DNA from: Malurus cyaneus samueli
Lineage: Eukaryota > Chordata > Aves > Passeriformes > Maluridae
DNA length: 64,000 nucleotides
Direction: 5' to 3'
Assembly: GCA_009741485.1 (NCBI GenBank)
Contig: CM019214.1
Location: 29,664,746 to 29,728,745, forward strand
In this document: piece by piece, positions 13,401 to 28,594 of the stretch
Numbering within the stretch: the stretch's first letter is position 1
Layout of the letters: each line of letters opens with the position of its first letter
Notes under the pieces: model-generated
The model's database searches: none
What the model saw: the letters and a program-made list of their open reading frames with translations, nothing else
What the model was told of the DNA's origin: nothing
Program-made: the position numbers and the translations under genes

Positions 13401-16400
13401 TTTTGCAACAGAAGTCCAGCTCTTGTGCTGCCAGATATTGGGTCACCAGCACACATCTGCCAATCTGAATGCATTAAGGAACACTTTGTAATGCATGAAC
13501 AAATTTAGCTTGCTGTTTTCTAGCAGGAACATATTTGATCAAGATGGCCTGAGAGAACCATTTCTCAAACTGTTTCAGAAAACAAACAAGCAAACAAAAG
13601 TCTACCTCCAAAAAAGAAATCCAACAAAAGCAACTGAGCTTTCAATACCAGAGCATTTGACCTCAGGGAGCATGCTGAAAACTTGAGTACAGAAACAAAA
13701 TACCTGAAATCTGAAAAGGGCATCGTATCTAAACCCCCAGCAATCCATTTTGTTACTGCTATATTCAGGAGAGCAGCCTCCAAAGAAGCTTGTAGGGAAG
13801 CATTTCAAGAACAAAACCAGAATAGCAATGTATATCAAGAATGAAAAGCTTCTCCTGTTCTCCTTTAAGCTCTCTATCTCAATAGAGATGCTGGAAATCT
13901 TGAAAACTTATCTCAAGTACTCCTTTCATGTTTTTTTTTCTTCTGAAAAATTATTATTGCTTGAACATCCAGAGATCAAGCAAAAACAGAAAAAGGAAAA
14001 CGTGTGTACACATAGGGCTCTGATTATCGCAATTTATGCTTAAAAAGCTCCTCATGCACAAAATTCAGCATATATGCAAAATATTAAGATGCCAGCAAGT
14101 TTCTAATTAATACTTAATTTTATTCAAAGCAGAAATGTAATACCACTTAATGTCGATTAAAAAAAACACAGAAATACCTAGAATTTTGTGCCTATGTGTT
14201 AAATTTAAAGTGAACAGAAACAGTTGCATTAATGTTGAATGCTGAGAAACCAGTTCATTTTCTTGCAAATGAAAGATCATCTTTTTTGTCGATGAGATGG
14301 GGATTAGAGGAGGGATATAAATGCAAAACCTCAGGAGGAATGTACTGAGAAAGTAATACCTTTCAGTATTGAAATGGTCACAGTTGAAAAACTTCCATTC
14401 ATATTAGAAATCAATTTTATTACCAAACACTTATTGTGATAATTATGTGACATTGATGCAGTGTTTGAAAGCAGAATAGATGGCTACATTTGTATAGAAT
14501 TCCTATATGTAGGTATACTGTGTTTACCTCTCAGAAAAGAAAGTTTGAATTAATTTTTGCTTTTCCAAATAGGAAATGGCAATAAAATAAAATGTATTTT
14601 AAAAGTGAAGTTCCAAGAACCCAGCATGCAGCTATGTGTAAGTAGCTTAGTGTGCTTTTGTACTTTTATAGTAAAATAAAAACAATAAATACTTCCTAAG
14701 CAATATATGCCAAGTGTCAAAAATGTTTTCTTCCCTCAACTTCTGCATATAGGTCTCAGCTTAAAAATAAGAAAAACACATGAAAATCCTAAATGGCCAA
14801 TAAAGAAAATTGATATATTAAAAAAAAATTCCCTTAAAACAGATGTGGCTAGAAACACAACTTGTCCAGCAACCTCTCTTTGCTTTGACCATTGGCATTG
14901 ATGTGCACATGCAGACACACAACTTTCCTCTCATGGAGAGACAGATTGCATTAGATTTCTAAACCAGGTCAAAAATAGCCATCTGTGAACAGATTTCGAT
15001 GATCTGGAAAATGAGATTTTTAGATGACCTGTTCTTAATCTAAAAGCCCTTGCCTGCCAGCCTCTTTCCACGTGAAATGGTCATCACATTAGAAGTCTCA
15101 GGGAAAGCCCTTCCTCAACAAAATAATACTGATGACCTGGGCATTAGCAACAAACCCTAAGCAGCTCAATATCACAGTCAGATACCACAGCCAGTGTTGC
15201 TTCAGCAGGCAGCCATCAAGGAAAGCACCCCACGTTAACTACAACTTTTTAGACAAGAGTGTTGTGTGGAAACCCTCTGGGCTTCAGGGAAGCAGCATCA
15301 ACCCCAAATCTTTTGGCATGAAACTGAAGACCAGCACCAACCGATATCTCTATTCACAGCCTAGTGACAGGAACATTTGGCATCTGTGAAAATCTCATCT
15401 GCACAATCCACTTCACCAGCATACCCAGCACCATAGTATTATATTACCTCTCCTTCCCCTCCCATGATAAAACTTATTCTGTACCAGTTACGAACCTTCA
15501 TACAGACCTGCTCTGATCTGGAGCCCGGTCTGACACAGCAAACAGGCCTTTCTGTCCACTGTAACAATTGCTAAGCCTAATCAGCCACACCTTCATGGTG
15601 AACAGACTCAGACCTATCACTCAGAATGGCAAGTAGCCAAATCCCCTTTTTCCTATACGTGTATGATCAGACATTCCAGGTCTCCTTTTGCAGCCCTGAA
15701 AGCACAATGAAGTGTCCATATATCTTACTTTATTTTTCTGGGTGTAACAGAAGCAGCTGAGAATATTTTCACTGGAGAGCAATAAGAAGCTGCAGTCTGA
15801 CAGTCTCACTTTTCTTGTAAGAAGAACGAACACAGAAAAGGCTCAAAAGATCTTGTCATGATCTTAAGTACTTAAGTGCTTACAGCACAAGGGCTGTTAA
15901 TCAAATCCCAGGGCTGAGGGGAAAGATGCCTATAAAGCAAGTTTCATGAGAGCTCCTTGCAAAATTAAGATTTTAGTTTGTTCAAGAAGAGAGGCACAAT
16001 TCTCCTCCATTCTTTCACAGAACTGGTTGCATGCTACTTGCCAATATTGTGGTCAACGACACGCATCAGGTTTCTCAAAAGATCCCCTTAGAATAGTAAC
16101 TTAATCCCACAAAATAAAAAATACACAGTCCAGCTGGTTTTTAACTAGACTGAAGCTATTCTGTGTAAAAGGATACTTTGAAGATATTATTTTCAAATAG
16201 AACACTGCCAGGGAAAAGGTGTTCTCAAGGAGTTTACATTTGAATTCAGTTTTCCTGTAGCATTCTGGGGTTAGCGTTCAAAGTTGCTTTGATATGATTT
16301 TTTTTTTTGTATTTCTGCAGGAAAAACTGATTAATTAGCTAGGCTGTCTCTTTATCTGTGTTGATACAAAGTTAGACTCAGCTCCACATATATTATTTTC

Positions 16401-19400
16401 AGTCCAGCTTGTATTTTGAAGATGGTACTTTGCATCAAGACACATCTCATACAACTTCCCAGATGCATTTCATAGACTTGTGAGGTTTTTCCTACCAGTG
16501 TCAGTACTGTAGGGACTGGCTGCAGGTTTTTCTGTAGTCTCTGAATTGTGACCTTTGTTTAGATTGTGGCTTGTGCAGTTCTCAGTAGGGTTTTTGCGTT
16601 TGTTCGGAGGTGGGGCATTTGTGAGGGGGGCGTTATTTGGTTCGGTGGTGGTTATTTTTTAAAAAAAATCAGCTTCCTGAAATTATTAAAGATCTTCTCT
16701 CAGAAAAGTCTAAGTCACTGAACATCTGTTGCGGGAGGCCATGAGGGAGAGATTCAGGCTGCAGGAGGGGCAGAGTAGCTGGGAGGAAGTAACTTTAAAC
16801 AGGCTACTCCATCACGGAGCTGCACTGAGCAAACAGCAAGCAATTTCAGCTATTTTTAGAAAAACTGTATGAGACAGGAAATACAAGCAAATTAGTTACA
16901 ACATCAAACAACAAAATCCAACAACAATTCAAGTGTTCCCTTTTGAGAGCCTCTGTACTTTAGGATAATTTAAGATTGTTGCTCTGTAGTAAGGAACCTA
17001 GTCATTGCTAAGGAACGAAAGCAGTGTTCTCAAAAATATCAGCATGAGCAAGAAAAAGTCTGTGAAAATAAGCATTTTTACTTTCATTTATATTATTCAT
17101 AGAGAAAACCAAAAGTCACATCACAAAAACGAAAAAAAAGAAAAAAAAAAGGAAAATTTTTATCTATGTACATCCCATTTTTTAAAATTGTAGATCAAAA
17201 AAGCTATAGCTAGTTTTGGGAAAACAAAACAAAAGCAACTGAAAAGGAGTGATGCCCTCTCTCTTCCAGGACACTAGCACACAAGCAACATCAAACATTT
17301 TTAGAGTACATAATATACATAAACTGGAAAAGTACAAATCTACCAAAGGCTGTGTTTTGCTTAGATACAAGCTTCTAACCAAAAGTCAGAATTACTGAAA
17401 AGTGGAACGCTTTACTGGTACTGTAACTTCATTTGCTTTAGAATTACATATTTAAAAATGTCTTTACCTAACAGTCTTACAGGATCAAGTTAGATCAGGT
17501 TCAGTTTGGTCCTTCGGCCACATAATGTTCAAACTAAAAAAAACCACGTCTATTGAGAAACTGAGTGGTTTTGCACACAGAAGTTCAAGGCAATCCTGAA
17601 AACCATCTAAGATTTAGGAGTGTACTGAGAAAATAGTGTCTTCCTCACATTCAAAACACTCTTCCTCTTACAAAATGAATTATCATAAGGGAGAGAACAA
17701 GGTTTTGATATCTCCTCAACTTGCTTTATGTTAGTCTTTCTTCAAAAGCAGTGAAAAGAAGTATTTTCCTACCATGAGATCACATTATTCCCATTTAAAT
17801 ATTCCTCATGTGTTTCTTCAAACACAATGAGCATCCTGTGCCCTAAGGAACAAATTAAAAGAAAACCCTTTAAGAGAATTGTGATTATAACCAGTTCTCA
17901 GTCTACATGCCTATCAATGGGTTTTGAATGAAAAAGGGAAATCGTAAGTTTCTAGCTGTAGTCTTAGGTGGCTGACAAATGCTATGTTACAAACTCAGCT
18001 CCCAGATAAGGACATTGTTAAAACCAGCCACAGTATTTGTTTTACTTTAGTTACTGGGCCTTTATTTACACAACACTTTTTCCAGTAGAGTGAAACAAAA
18101 ATAAATTCCACTTGGACATTCCTAAGGTTGGTGCCTTTAAATTATCTAGGTGACTTTAAGCACAATTTTTTTTCACTGTTGAATAGCCTGTATTGCACAG
18201 ATGAATGACAACAATGCACAAGGATTTACATAAATTATGGTAATTCCTTGTTGCCAGCTTGCAGTTCCACTAATGAAGCAAAACCAATAGCATCTCCCCC
18301 TATGACATTTTAAGGTGCTTAAAAGTATTTGAGCTTGACTATCAAAGCAATCCTTCACCAGCTTGCAGTGCTTGCAACTGAATTCTTAAGAGTGCAGATG
18401 CAAGGACCACTGGAAGTGGTCTACAAACCTAGATTTCTTCACAGAAAGTAAGAGGACAACATGCCTCTAACTCTGAAGCCAGACTGCCTTAATTACTGCC
18501 ACCACACAGTTTAGCCCAAGAATTTCTAGAAGCAGCTACTTCCAGAATATCCACACCCTGACAGAACTGGACCATCATCATCCAAGATCCTAAGCATTCC
18601 ATTTATGATGTTAGCAGGCTTACTAAACAAGTATGTTTTCTCAAAAATCTCATCAGCACAGATTCCTGGCTCCTTGTCGAAATATAGCTTTCACTTAGAA
18701 AATACAGATGAAGACAAACTGACCTCAGTATAGGGAGGAAATGACAATTGTAGCTACCACTGTCTTAAGCCTTGGAAAGTTTTCAAGTTGCAAGTTTAAG
18801 AGTGTATGAGATTATTTTTAAAACAAGCTGTAAATTTCTACAAATGCAGAGCCGTATATGGGACTTAACTGACCAGCATTGAGCAAAATGAACTGCAAAA
18901 AACAAACAAGAAATTCCCCATCCAATTTCCCAGTGTCCCAGGTAGTGGCTGGCAGAATAATGAAGTTCACATGCACAAATACCTAAGCATTTACTTGTTC
19001 TTGCTTCATCTGCAGTCAAAGGATCAGATCATCATCTCACAGTACGTAAGACCCAACATACTCATCTCTGCATAAAGTAACTAATAAAATATAGGGTTCA
19101 TGTCATCTTCCAGGAGAAGCCAATGCAGCAGGACTAAACAAACTTCAAAGAAACCCAGGACTGCTCTATTCCAGTGGATAGTCTCACAAAAATAAAAGCA
19201 AAACTCAAAAATAAATTTTGGTTGTAGTTAATCACCTAGAGGCTGAGTATTTTTCAAATCTGCCAATGTTTTTTGGAAGCTGGGTATTGCCTATGAGCTG
19301 CTCATCCATACCCTCAAAATTCATCCAAAGTTGAATTTTAGCATATGTGTTTAGTCACCACATGCATCTGTCCCACACATAATGAAAGGAAAATTAACAA

Positions 19401-22400
19401 TGTGAACTAATATTTGTAACAGTTGTGAGTGTCTGATACCTGTTGAAAATTGGAGACAGAACAAGACCACCACAAAAAGCTTTGCAAAAAAACCCAAAAC
19501 ACCACTATTCAGACTTTCTATAGATAATCTAATTTTTTACCACACTGGTCTACACCTCCACCTACTTCATGAGCATTTTTCTGTCAAAACACTGTTAACA
19601 ACCTACAACATGAAAAACGAAATTGTTCATAAGAACCGGAATCAAAGTTTAATGCGGAACCTTAATTCATCATTTCTTCTATTCAGATTGTCATCTATAA
19701 ACTGTGACAGAGTTTACTCATTTATTTCAGCAACTTCCAATCCTTTACATGTCATAACCCTAACGAACTCTCAAATCCCTCCTGGGGATATTCATAAGAT
19801 GCAACATTTTGCACTATTTAGATGCCTGCATTAACATTACTGTGTAAGAGGATTTGGGCCATGAATATAACACGTTTTCTGAAGCATAATTCAATGTCCA
19901 TTGATCAGATATGGAGTCAGCAACATCTGGGTTATATTGTTTACAACTACATTGTATATATTTTCCCCACTCTCTTCCTATTTCCTACCACACATTTTCT
20001 GCATTGGTTTGTTTTTCAAAATGCTACTTCCCACCATCAGCCCTAAAATCTTCTACTATCAAGATAAAGACCTTCAAGAGCCTTTGTAACAGCAAATCAC
20101 ATAGTAGGGACTAGAAACTCTGCTGCTGTCCTGAAGTTTGAAACCTCCATTAAATTTTGGCTCTATCAAACACCTCCAGGTACAGATAATTCAACAAGAA
20201 GAGTTTCTGCCCCAAATATTTAAAGTCTGATTCAAGTACCATGACAGTGAGCCATCCATGTTAACTATTTTTGTTATTATCACTGCTTTTATAAATCTAT
20301 AGGCTTCACAAAGTTCAAGTTACTACTACATTCGCAATGTAGTTTTTGTTCTTAAGAGCATAATGAAAGAAGCTAAGTTTAAGAGAGATCTATTTCAGCA
20401 CATTGAATTACTTAAAATTCTACTACCTGCCTTATAGACAAGTCTTTGCCAGTTTCTATGAGTCCTGAATTTAATACACTAATTTCAGTGGGACTCCAAT
20501 AATATGCCAGCTACCACAACTATAAAACATTTTTCAACATAATGATGCTGCTGAACCCAAACAGCAAGCAGTGGGGCAGCGTGTAACGGGTAAGCAGGAA
20601 TCAATCTGTGGTGCAATTTATTTTTTAAACAAGATTTCAAACAGTGTCTAATCTGATTGCCCGGAGAAGGGGAACATCACATGAATCCTGGCCTGAGGAA
20701 CAAACCTAACGAAGAAAGCATGACTCATTGTGCAGGCAATGCAGAGTGATGAGAAACAAATGCTTGATTATCCAACTTCAGTAACTATGGCAAGAGAAAA
20801 CACATTTACTTCTTCACTCTTCAGCACAAAATATAGATAACAGAGGTACAACGCTGCAGAAAAACAAGCAAGAAGCTGAGTATAGTCATTTATTTACAAG
20901 CAATGATCAAAACCACAGACTTCAGAAGTTCATGTAGCTGTGTGCTCCAAAAACCATCACTTGATATAAACAGCTGAGATTTTGAAAAAACATCTAAGCC
21001 AAAATTACAATATTCCCCTGCAATTATCACAAACACTCATATGATTAAAATTCGTATTTACAGGGAAATGTATTGCTTTTCATGAACTGTCTGCAATCCT
21101 GTTGGGTTTTATGCAAAGTATAAAGTGGGTATTAAAATGGAAAGTGACCTAGTTTCCTTTTCTAAATTATGCAAAGTGTTAACATAATGAAACTCAATTG
21201 ATGTTAGTTTTCTTTCAGTCTTCTGGTTTCAGCTTACTAGTTAGTCACAGTTAGCTACAGAAAAGGGGGTAAGTCACACTGATTGTGAAGTATTTGTGAA
21301 GTCTTACATATTTGGCATACTTCCTACTAGTGACAAAGCAGAAATAATTTGTCTATGCAGAAATGAAGTAATTAAAAAACATGAACAAGAGGAATATCTG
21401 GCAATCACTCCAAAATACAATCTGGAAGTTTTCTTTTGATATGCATCTTCACTTTCATACTTCTGTCTAACACAGCACAAAAACCTACTCTGACTTTGCC
21501 TCTGTAACAGAGGTCCAGTGTTAATGAGAGCTGTACCAACACAGAATACATTCTCTTTCTTAAAATGCTTAAGCCTACACAAATATTCATACATGATAAG
21601 GGAGGATTAAACTTTAAAAAGGGAAGGACAGGTGAAGGATGTCTGACGTGATGGAGGTATAAAGGCATGGCATTCCTAAATAATGCAATAAAAAAGATAT
21701 ACTGAAATGTGATGTTAATCTAAATTTAGAAGTTTTATTCTGAAAACATGGCCAAATGAAACCAAGATCAAATTTCAGTCTTTGAGCCAACACATCTGGT
21801 TGGTGACAGTGGCTTGCATTCAGGGCACATAGGTGGAGAAGGCACTGCAGCCAAGCTTTTTCCTCAGCCCAATGACCAAAAAGAACAACACACTCGAGTA
21901 AATTTAAACTCACAGTTTTGAATCACAGTTATGTGGTGCAACTACTCAGTCATCAAAAGCCCAAAATACACAGAACCTTGGTTAACTCTGTCATCAGCAC
22001 TTTACAGAACACATCAAGCAAGCAAAAAGTGATAATTTACCCACACACAACAACTTACAGTTCATCTTTTTTCAGAGCCCAACAGAAGTGATAAAATCAT
22101 GTTTTTCTTGCTGAATACAGCATGGACCAGTTTTATCTCAAGATCGAAAAATAAAAAGCAATAAATCTTTTCATGTATTTATTGAGGGTCACATGAAGCT
22201 ATGCTATCACATGCAACAAGTGTCAGTAGGTATCTAAAGGCCAAACTATACATGTGCAATATCCAGTCCATATAATCTCCTCAAAACCCTGTGCATATTC
22301 ATGGCTTGCAAAAGAACAGGGAACTGAGTCAGGGAATGCTTCTGATAATCATGTGTAAAATGAAGCTGTTTTCTGGATTATGTCACACACTTTCACAGAC

Positions 22401-25400
22401 TGTAAGGAAGATCTTCACAGACATTTACAATAACCAGCTGCAAAAGTTAAAGCATGTAAATAGATATGCCTATCCAAAGACTGTTTGTTGGATAAAAATA
22501 TTCCTCTCTTTTACCTTTTAGGGTAGAACATAAGTTACCTAGAGTAGATGGACACAAATCCATGTGCATGCTGTAGTCATTACTTCTAATGCTGGGATGG
22601 TGATGAACACACCAGACATTTGGCTACCAAAACAGAACAGTGCTTCTTTGCAGAGATCACCCAAGAAAGGAAAGTCATTTATTCAGTTTTAATTAACGCC
22701 TTCCTCATTTCAAAACGTAGTTTCAAAAACAGTCCACTTGTTTTTACGAAGCAATACCACACAGCAGAGCTGTTCTGTGCAAGAAGTTTCCATCCCGTAC
22801 AAGAAGCTGCCTCCCGTGGTTGAAGACCTGGATTCCATCCTGTTTCTGCTGCTGACTCCATCTGTAATTGTGCACAGTAAACCACACAGCAAACTTACAT
22901 GGTCAAACTCCATCCCTCTCTAGTGCTTCATAATCAAAATGCAACTTCAGATCACTCAGACCAAAGACTACACTGGAGCATTGTGTTACAGTATTTGGTA
23001 GTGCAACTGCATGAGATATTGCAGAAGCTGCATCTGAGGGCCAGCAAAGTCATCCCAGCCTGCTCCACCAAAGGACTCTCCTGTGCAGCATGTCAAGATC
23101 AACATCGTGGTCTGGGAATCCTCTTGCCTGCTGTTATAACAGCACAAGGGGGGAAATCAAACACCAAGTAGAATTTACAAGCACAGAGCAGCCAAAGACA
23201 AAGCACCTGGTTGTTGTAACAAACAGGTAAGACAAACAACTCCCAGTAACCATGAAAGGAAATATCTGGAAGTATCTCATTGTTAGCAGTGTATACTTCC
23301 AGCAGGGCTGTCACATACATACAGAGAAGAAAAAAAACATGGTCTCCAAATGCTTTATTGTGGAAAAAACACTAACCTATGCATGAAAAAAAATACTAAA
23401 ACAGTTGCAAAGCAACCTGGCAAAAAAAATGTCCCATGACAGAAATTACTTTGACAGAAAAAGCACTCTTCATGGGAAGCTGCCTGAGGTATTGCATACC
23501 AAAACCACAGGGCAGAGGAACTCCCAAGTAGAGAGAGGGTATGCACACTCAACAGAAGCACACTAACGCAGACATAAGCTCAACAACAGTTCCCACTGAG
23601 ATAAAGTCCACCTCTACATTCTCCAGCACTGCTATGTCCCAAATACCCATGCCATAACCATTGCATAACCATGCTACTGCCAGCTATGTATTTAAGGGAT
23701 CCGAAGAAAGACATTTGCTTCCCATTTTCTTCCTGTCTTCCCAAAATGAACCATTTGTGAACAGGAATATTAGAAATCTTCAGTACAGAAGAGATCTCTT
23801 CTGACTGCGCGTCTTTTGAAATAATTGACTGGTGGGGTCTTCTGTAAAAGAAACTTGTTTTTTATTGCCTGCTCTAACATATTCTGAAATTAAAATGCTA
23901 GTATTATAAATTCAGAAGTGAGGCAGTGGATATACCTGCAAGCAGGAAAACACATGCAAGTTTGCTATTCAGCCAAAGAAACTGCCTACAAAAACAGAAG
24001 TCTTTAAAAGAAACATCTATGTAGGTAACAATATTCTGGGTCACTGTTATTTGATTATTTCTTGAGAGTTCTTAGAGTTGTCAGTCAAAGCTTCCCACCT
24101 CTGAAAGGCAGATAGAAGAGGTTTCTGTACTAATATGTTCTTAGTGTATATAAGATAGTGCTCCAGAGAAACAGCAAACACTGTTTAATAGCATAAGCTT
24201 GGTAGGAAAGCTCAAAAGCGAGTATAACTGATTTGCAACTAAACTGCAGATCAGTGTCTTACTTTCCTGAACTCCAACACACTAATTCTGTGTCAAAAGA
24301 CAAGAGTAAAAAGGGGGTTTTTAAGCAGGGAGCAATGTCTCACCTGTTCCAGTAATATTGGAGCTTTACAGCCACTTGAAGCCACCACAGGGCAGCTGAC
24401 TCCTCGCTGCCCATCTTCCCCCATACGGTGCAAACGCACATGTTCACATGCTACATGAATCCATCAGGCAGAATTGATCAGCTCAGAAGAGATCTTAGCT
24501 CTGACACTCTAGAGGCTCCTAAAGCATCCACATCACAGACTTTTGCCTTGTTGCAAAAAATGGGGCAGCAACAGGAGTCAACAGAATAGAGCTGGTGCCA
24601 CTGCATGGCACTGGACACCTATTTCATACAGATTTATGGGATGGAGGCTCCTGGAAGATCTGAGCCTGCAGTCTCAAGCACTTGAACTACAGGCTCATCG
24701 TTCATGGCTATTCTTGCTAAAGCTGTTCTATAATGCCATTAATCTAAAGGCTCAAGCAAAAGCAATAGAATCTCTGACAGAAAGAATCTGCCCTGTTTAC
24801 AGGAAGATCCAGTTCAATTAATCATAATTTTCCATTCAACTCTGTACTCCCTGACCACCACTTAATACTCTCTGCTGGTTAGACTCTCCCACTCTCTTTA
24901 CTGTTGAGCCTTTTTATTTCAAAAAACTATCCATCCGGCTAACTTTTCCAGACCAACAAAGTGTTTCCCTTGGATTTTGATAGAAAGCAGTGATGAAAGC
25001 CAATCCATGTAAAACAGCATTGAATCTTGGCCACTCTGCAATGTTTGAGCTCAAATAAACCAATTTAAACTTTTTTCCAAGGCATTCTTTGACAACCAGC
25101 TTCTCTACTTTTATTCATCCTTCCCTTTACTCAGTTGAATCACCTCTATGATTTAGGCTTATACTGTACATCATCTCTTTCATGAGGTTTCTCTCTCCTA
25201 ACCAAAATGAAGTCTAAAATACAATCAAGAAACCCACAAGGCAATCAGCTATTCAAGTGAACCAACACTCTACTTGCCATCAGTAAGACTTATTCTTCAT
25301 CTGAGAACTAATATTTTCCCCAAAATATAGAAACTGTTGCTTCTAATTCCATACAACCGCATACTGTCAGCTGGGTCTCCATCTCCAGTGCTTTCCCTGA

Positions 25401-27117
25401 GGTCAAGTACAGCCATTGCCTCTGCTGGATCAGCACACTGAAGATAGCACAGCGTGGCCACGAGTTGGTTTTTATATTGGATCACCAGGTTCAGTAACTC
25501 TGCGGTTGCCTGACAACCACTGCACTCAAGGGCAGAAGTTGCAACAACAGCCCTTCTACGAGACAATGAACACTTACAGCAAGAGAAGTGTGCCCCATCA
25601 ACACTGATCTCTCCAGCTGTATTCTAATCCAGCCATGGAAAAGACACATCAGAATCGCTGCTTTACCAAACTCATTACAGCTCCTATGCAAAACCACATT
25701 TCTCCTCCTAGCCAGCACAGTCATTCCCTGCACTGCACATGCAAACTGAAGGTAAGCAGACCTATTAGACTTTATTAAAAATACTGTCTTGAGATTATTC
25801 ACAACAGCTGTTTCCTCTTCAAGCTAGTGGAAAACAGATGGCAACATAACAAGAGCTAGATAATTTTAAAAATTAACTCTAAAACATGACACTTGTACAG
25901 GATGTCTTCCACTCATGCATCACCAAATGGGATAGTAAAAATAAATTGATGCCAAATGTCATTTTGCTAGTACAATATAGCGTAATTAACATATCAAGAA
26001 GAAGGGCAGAAAAAAGAATACTTCAAATTGCACAGAAAAACTGCAGGTTGTACAGAACACAAAGCTATTGCTGTAGATTCCTACAAAACCACTGAGAACA
26101 TTGTTTATCTCCTCTCTCAAACACAAAGTCTGACAGCATCAAGGCACCTACAAAGCATCAGTGCACTAACAGGTGTGGAGAGTAGGGGTGTATACTTTTT
26201 AATAATCATTAGTAATTTCAGTCAACACTCACATGGGTGGAAAGCAGCAAAAAAATATTTAAAGCCATACTAATTATCTCTGTGAACATAATGAGGGGGT
26301 TTTATTTGTGTAGGTCTGGCTCAGCTACAGCCCATTAACTGCATTTCATACATATTCCAAACACTTAAGAGTATAATGTAAGAAATTATAAATACATCAC
26401 TATAACAGTTTAAACACACCTTGAGGGAAACTGTGCATTATTGAGCTACCACATGCTGAAACAATTCCTACCAAAACATGTATCAGCATGTATGGACAGC
26501 AATGAATCCTCACAATTGGTTATGCTTCTACAGGACCAATTTAGAGCCAAAGGAAAAATTCTGGACAGAAATAAAAATTATGCTTCTGAGCATCTACTTT
26601 AAGGAAATTGTTTAGGGTAAGTGGATTTTGGTTTGTTTTTTCTTTTTCCTAATATGTTTAGAACTGAAATGCAGTATACAACAGACACCCAAACTACCAG
26701 CTCAGGATGTACTAATGTCTCCGAGTCTCAAATTTAGAGTCATGAAGAAAACAATGCTACAACATTTCACCATTTTTCTGGGCAGACTCCTGGAAGTGAC
26801 TAATCAAGTCTGGTCTACATGGAAGTATTTACAAGGTGCAGCTTTTTTTTTCTCCTGGCAGAATAATTTATTTATTTTAAAAGCCAACAAAGTAGCCTCT
26901 GCCAATTCAGACAACTTTCAAAACCCTACTCCAGATCTGCAGAGAAATACACCCACTTCTATTCTCTAACTCCATTAAAAAGCCTGGTATGAACCTCCAC
27001 CACCTATTCTATTAAGATTTCTAAAAAACTAGAAAGTAAATAGCCGGAGCAGCTAGACACCAGCTTATAGTGACACTAAAATTGGTCCAAAAGATATGTA
27101 TATCTGTTCTCCCCTTC

Positions 27118-27134
27118 AAAAAAAAAAAAAAAAA
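27118..27134. repeat. Poly(A) tract, 17 bp
   Basis: Uninterrupted A run in intron 1, followed by GAAAAC. No polyadenylation signal or target-site duplication was recognised beside it, so it is called only as a homopolymer. Confidence 0.85.
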
Positions 27135-28554
27135 GAAAACAAGCCTAAAACAAACCACACATAAATTGTGCCAGATGGTTAGCACATTTAGAAACAGAGA
27201 TGGTCCTAAACTCAGCTCTGGACACACTCAACCCTATCATTGACAGCATGACCCAAGCCATAGTCCCTGTGATTCTTCCACCCATGTTTACTGCCATAAT
27301 TTGAAGCCAATGTGCCTCAAAACAGCAATGCTTGTGGTCAGTAAAGCACATATACAAACTGAAATACTGTTCTCCATAATAATATATAGCATATATGAAT
27401 AAAATACACTGCACACAATCATAACCTGCACAATATATATTCCAATAATTATGTAAGTGCTATACATTACATGCTTTTTTATGTTGTACAGTCACATGTT
27501 ATAGAGATACACAGAAACCCTACAGAACTTGCAGGCAGCTTTTAACTTTGAAACTCCCTCTGTTTAACTGACATTTAAAAAACCTTAATTTCATTTTTGA
27601 CTGCTTATTCTGCTGGGTTTTGATACAACTTTATCTGAGATGAAAATTCTTTATTCTCTTTCTACAAGCACAATTAAATATTATATGTTGCTAATCTTTT
27701 ACTAGATCATAAATATATCTGAAGTGTCTGGAATAGTAAAACTGTTTGGCATATTAAAGAGCCAAGTGAAAGAGGACAATTACAGAAAAAAAAAAAGGTA
27801 TTTCCTTCCACTCCATTTTGTCATTCTGACTTCCATTCTAAGGGTAGAAGACTGGATTTTGCAACTTGACTGCCACATTATTCAGCAAATTTGTGATCTC
27901 AAGCAAGACAGTGAAGTCTCTGACATACTCATGTACTCTCTAGCTGTGACTGTATGAATCAACTTCCTCTATTTATGGAAAGTGGGTACTAAATTAACTC
28001 TTGCCTTGGCATTTATCATCGACAAGCTTCATTCTCAAATTCACGGGATATCCTCTGTCCGGAGCAGTCTGCCATTCCAAGTAAGTTGTGTAACTCCTGC
28101 TGGCAAGGCTAACCAAAGCTGACACACATTCACATTGCAGAGGTTAAAAAAACAAACCAGAAAATCGTTACAGTCTTGAAAACCACAAAACTCAAGTAAA
28201 CGACACCGAGTGCCATTTCCCATTATCAGACCCACACCCAAACCTTTTTAAATGTACCTCTTCCATTAGTTCTCTCCCTTTTGGAAAGGCAAAGTACACA
28301 TAAACACATGTATCAAAAATTTGTCTTGTAGATTAGGAGCTGAATTTCTAAATCTCAAACATACATCCTGCCTCATTTTCTTCAGAAGTCATAAAAGCTG
28401 CCAGTCAGGCCTACATTTAAATGGAAGGAGATGGGGCACATGTACACTTGATAACTGCAAAACAACCACCTAAAATAAATCTGCCAAGGAATCCAATTAC
28501 ATCATTGAGCTTTAACCACTTACAGTGTACTTGCAAGAATGAGAAGGAAACCCA

Positions 28555-28594
28555 TTTAACAAGCTTCCTTCCTCTTTAACAAGCTTCCTTCCTC
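28555..28594. repeat. Perfect 20-bp tandem duplication
   Basis: Two adjacent identical copies of a 20-bp unit (TTTAAC-AAGCTTCC-TTCCTC) at 28555-28574 and 28575-28594. The absence of any mismatch suggests a recent duplication or replication slippage. It lies in intron 1, far from the exons. Confidence 0.95.
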
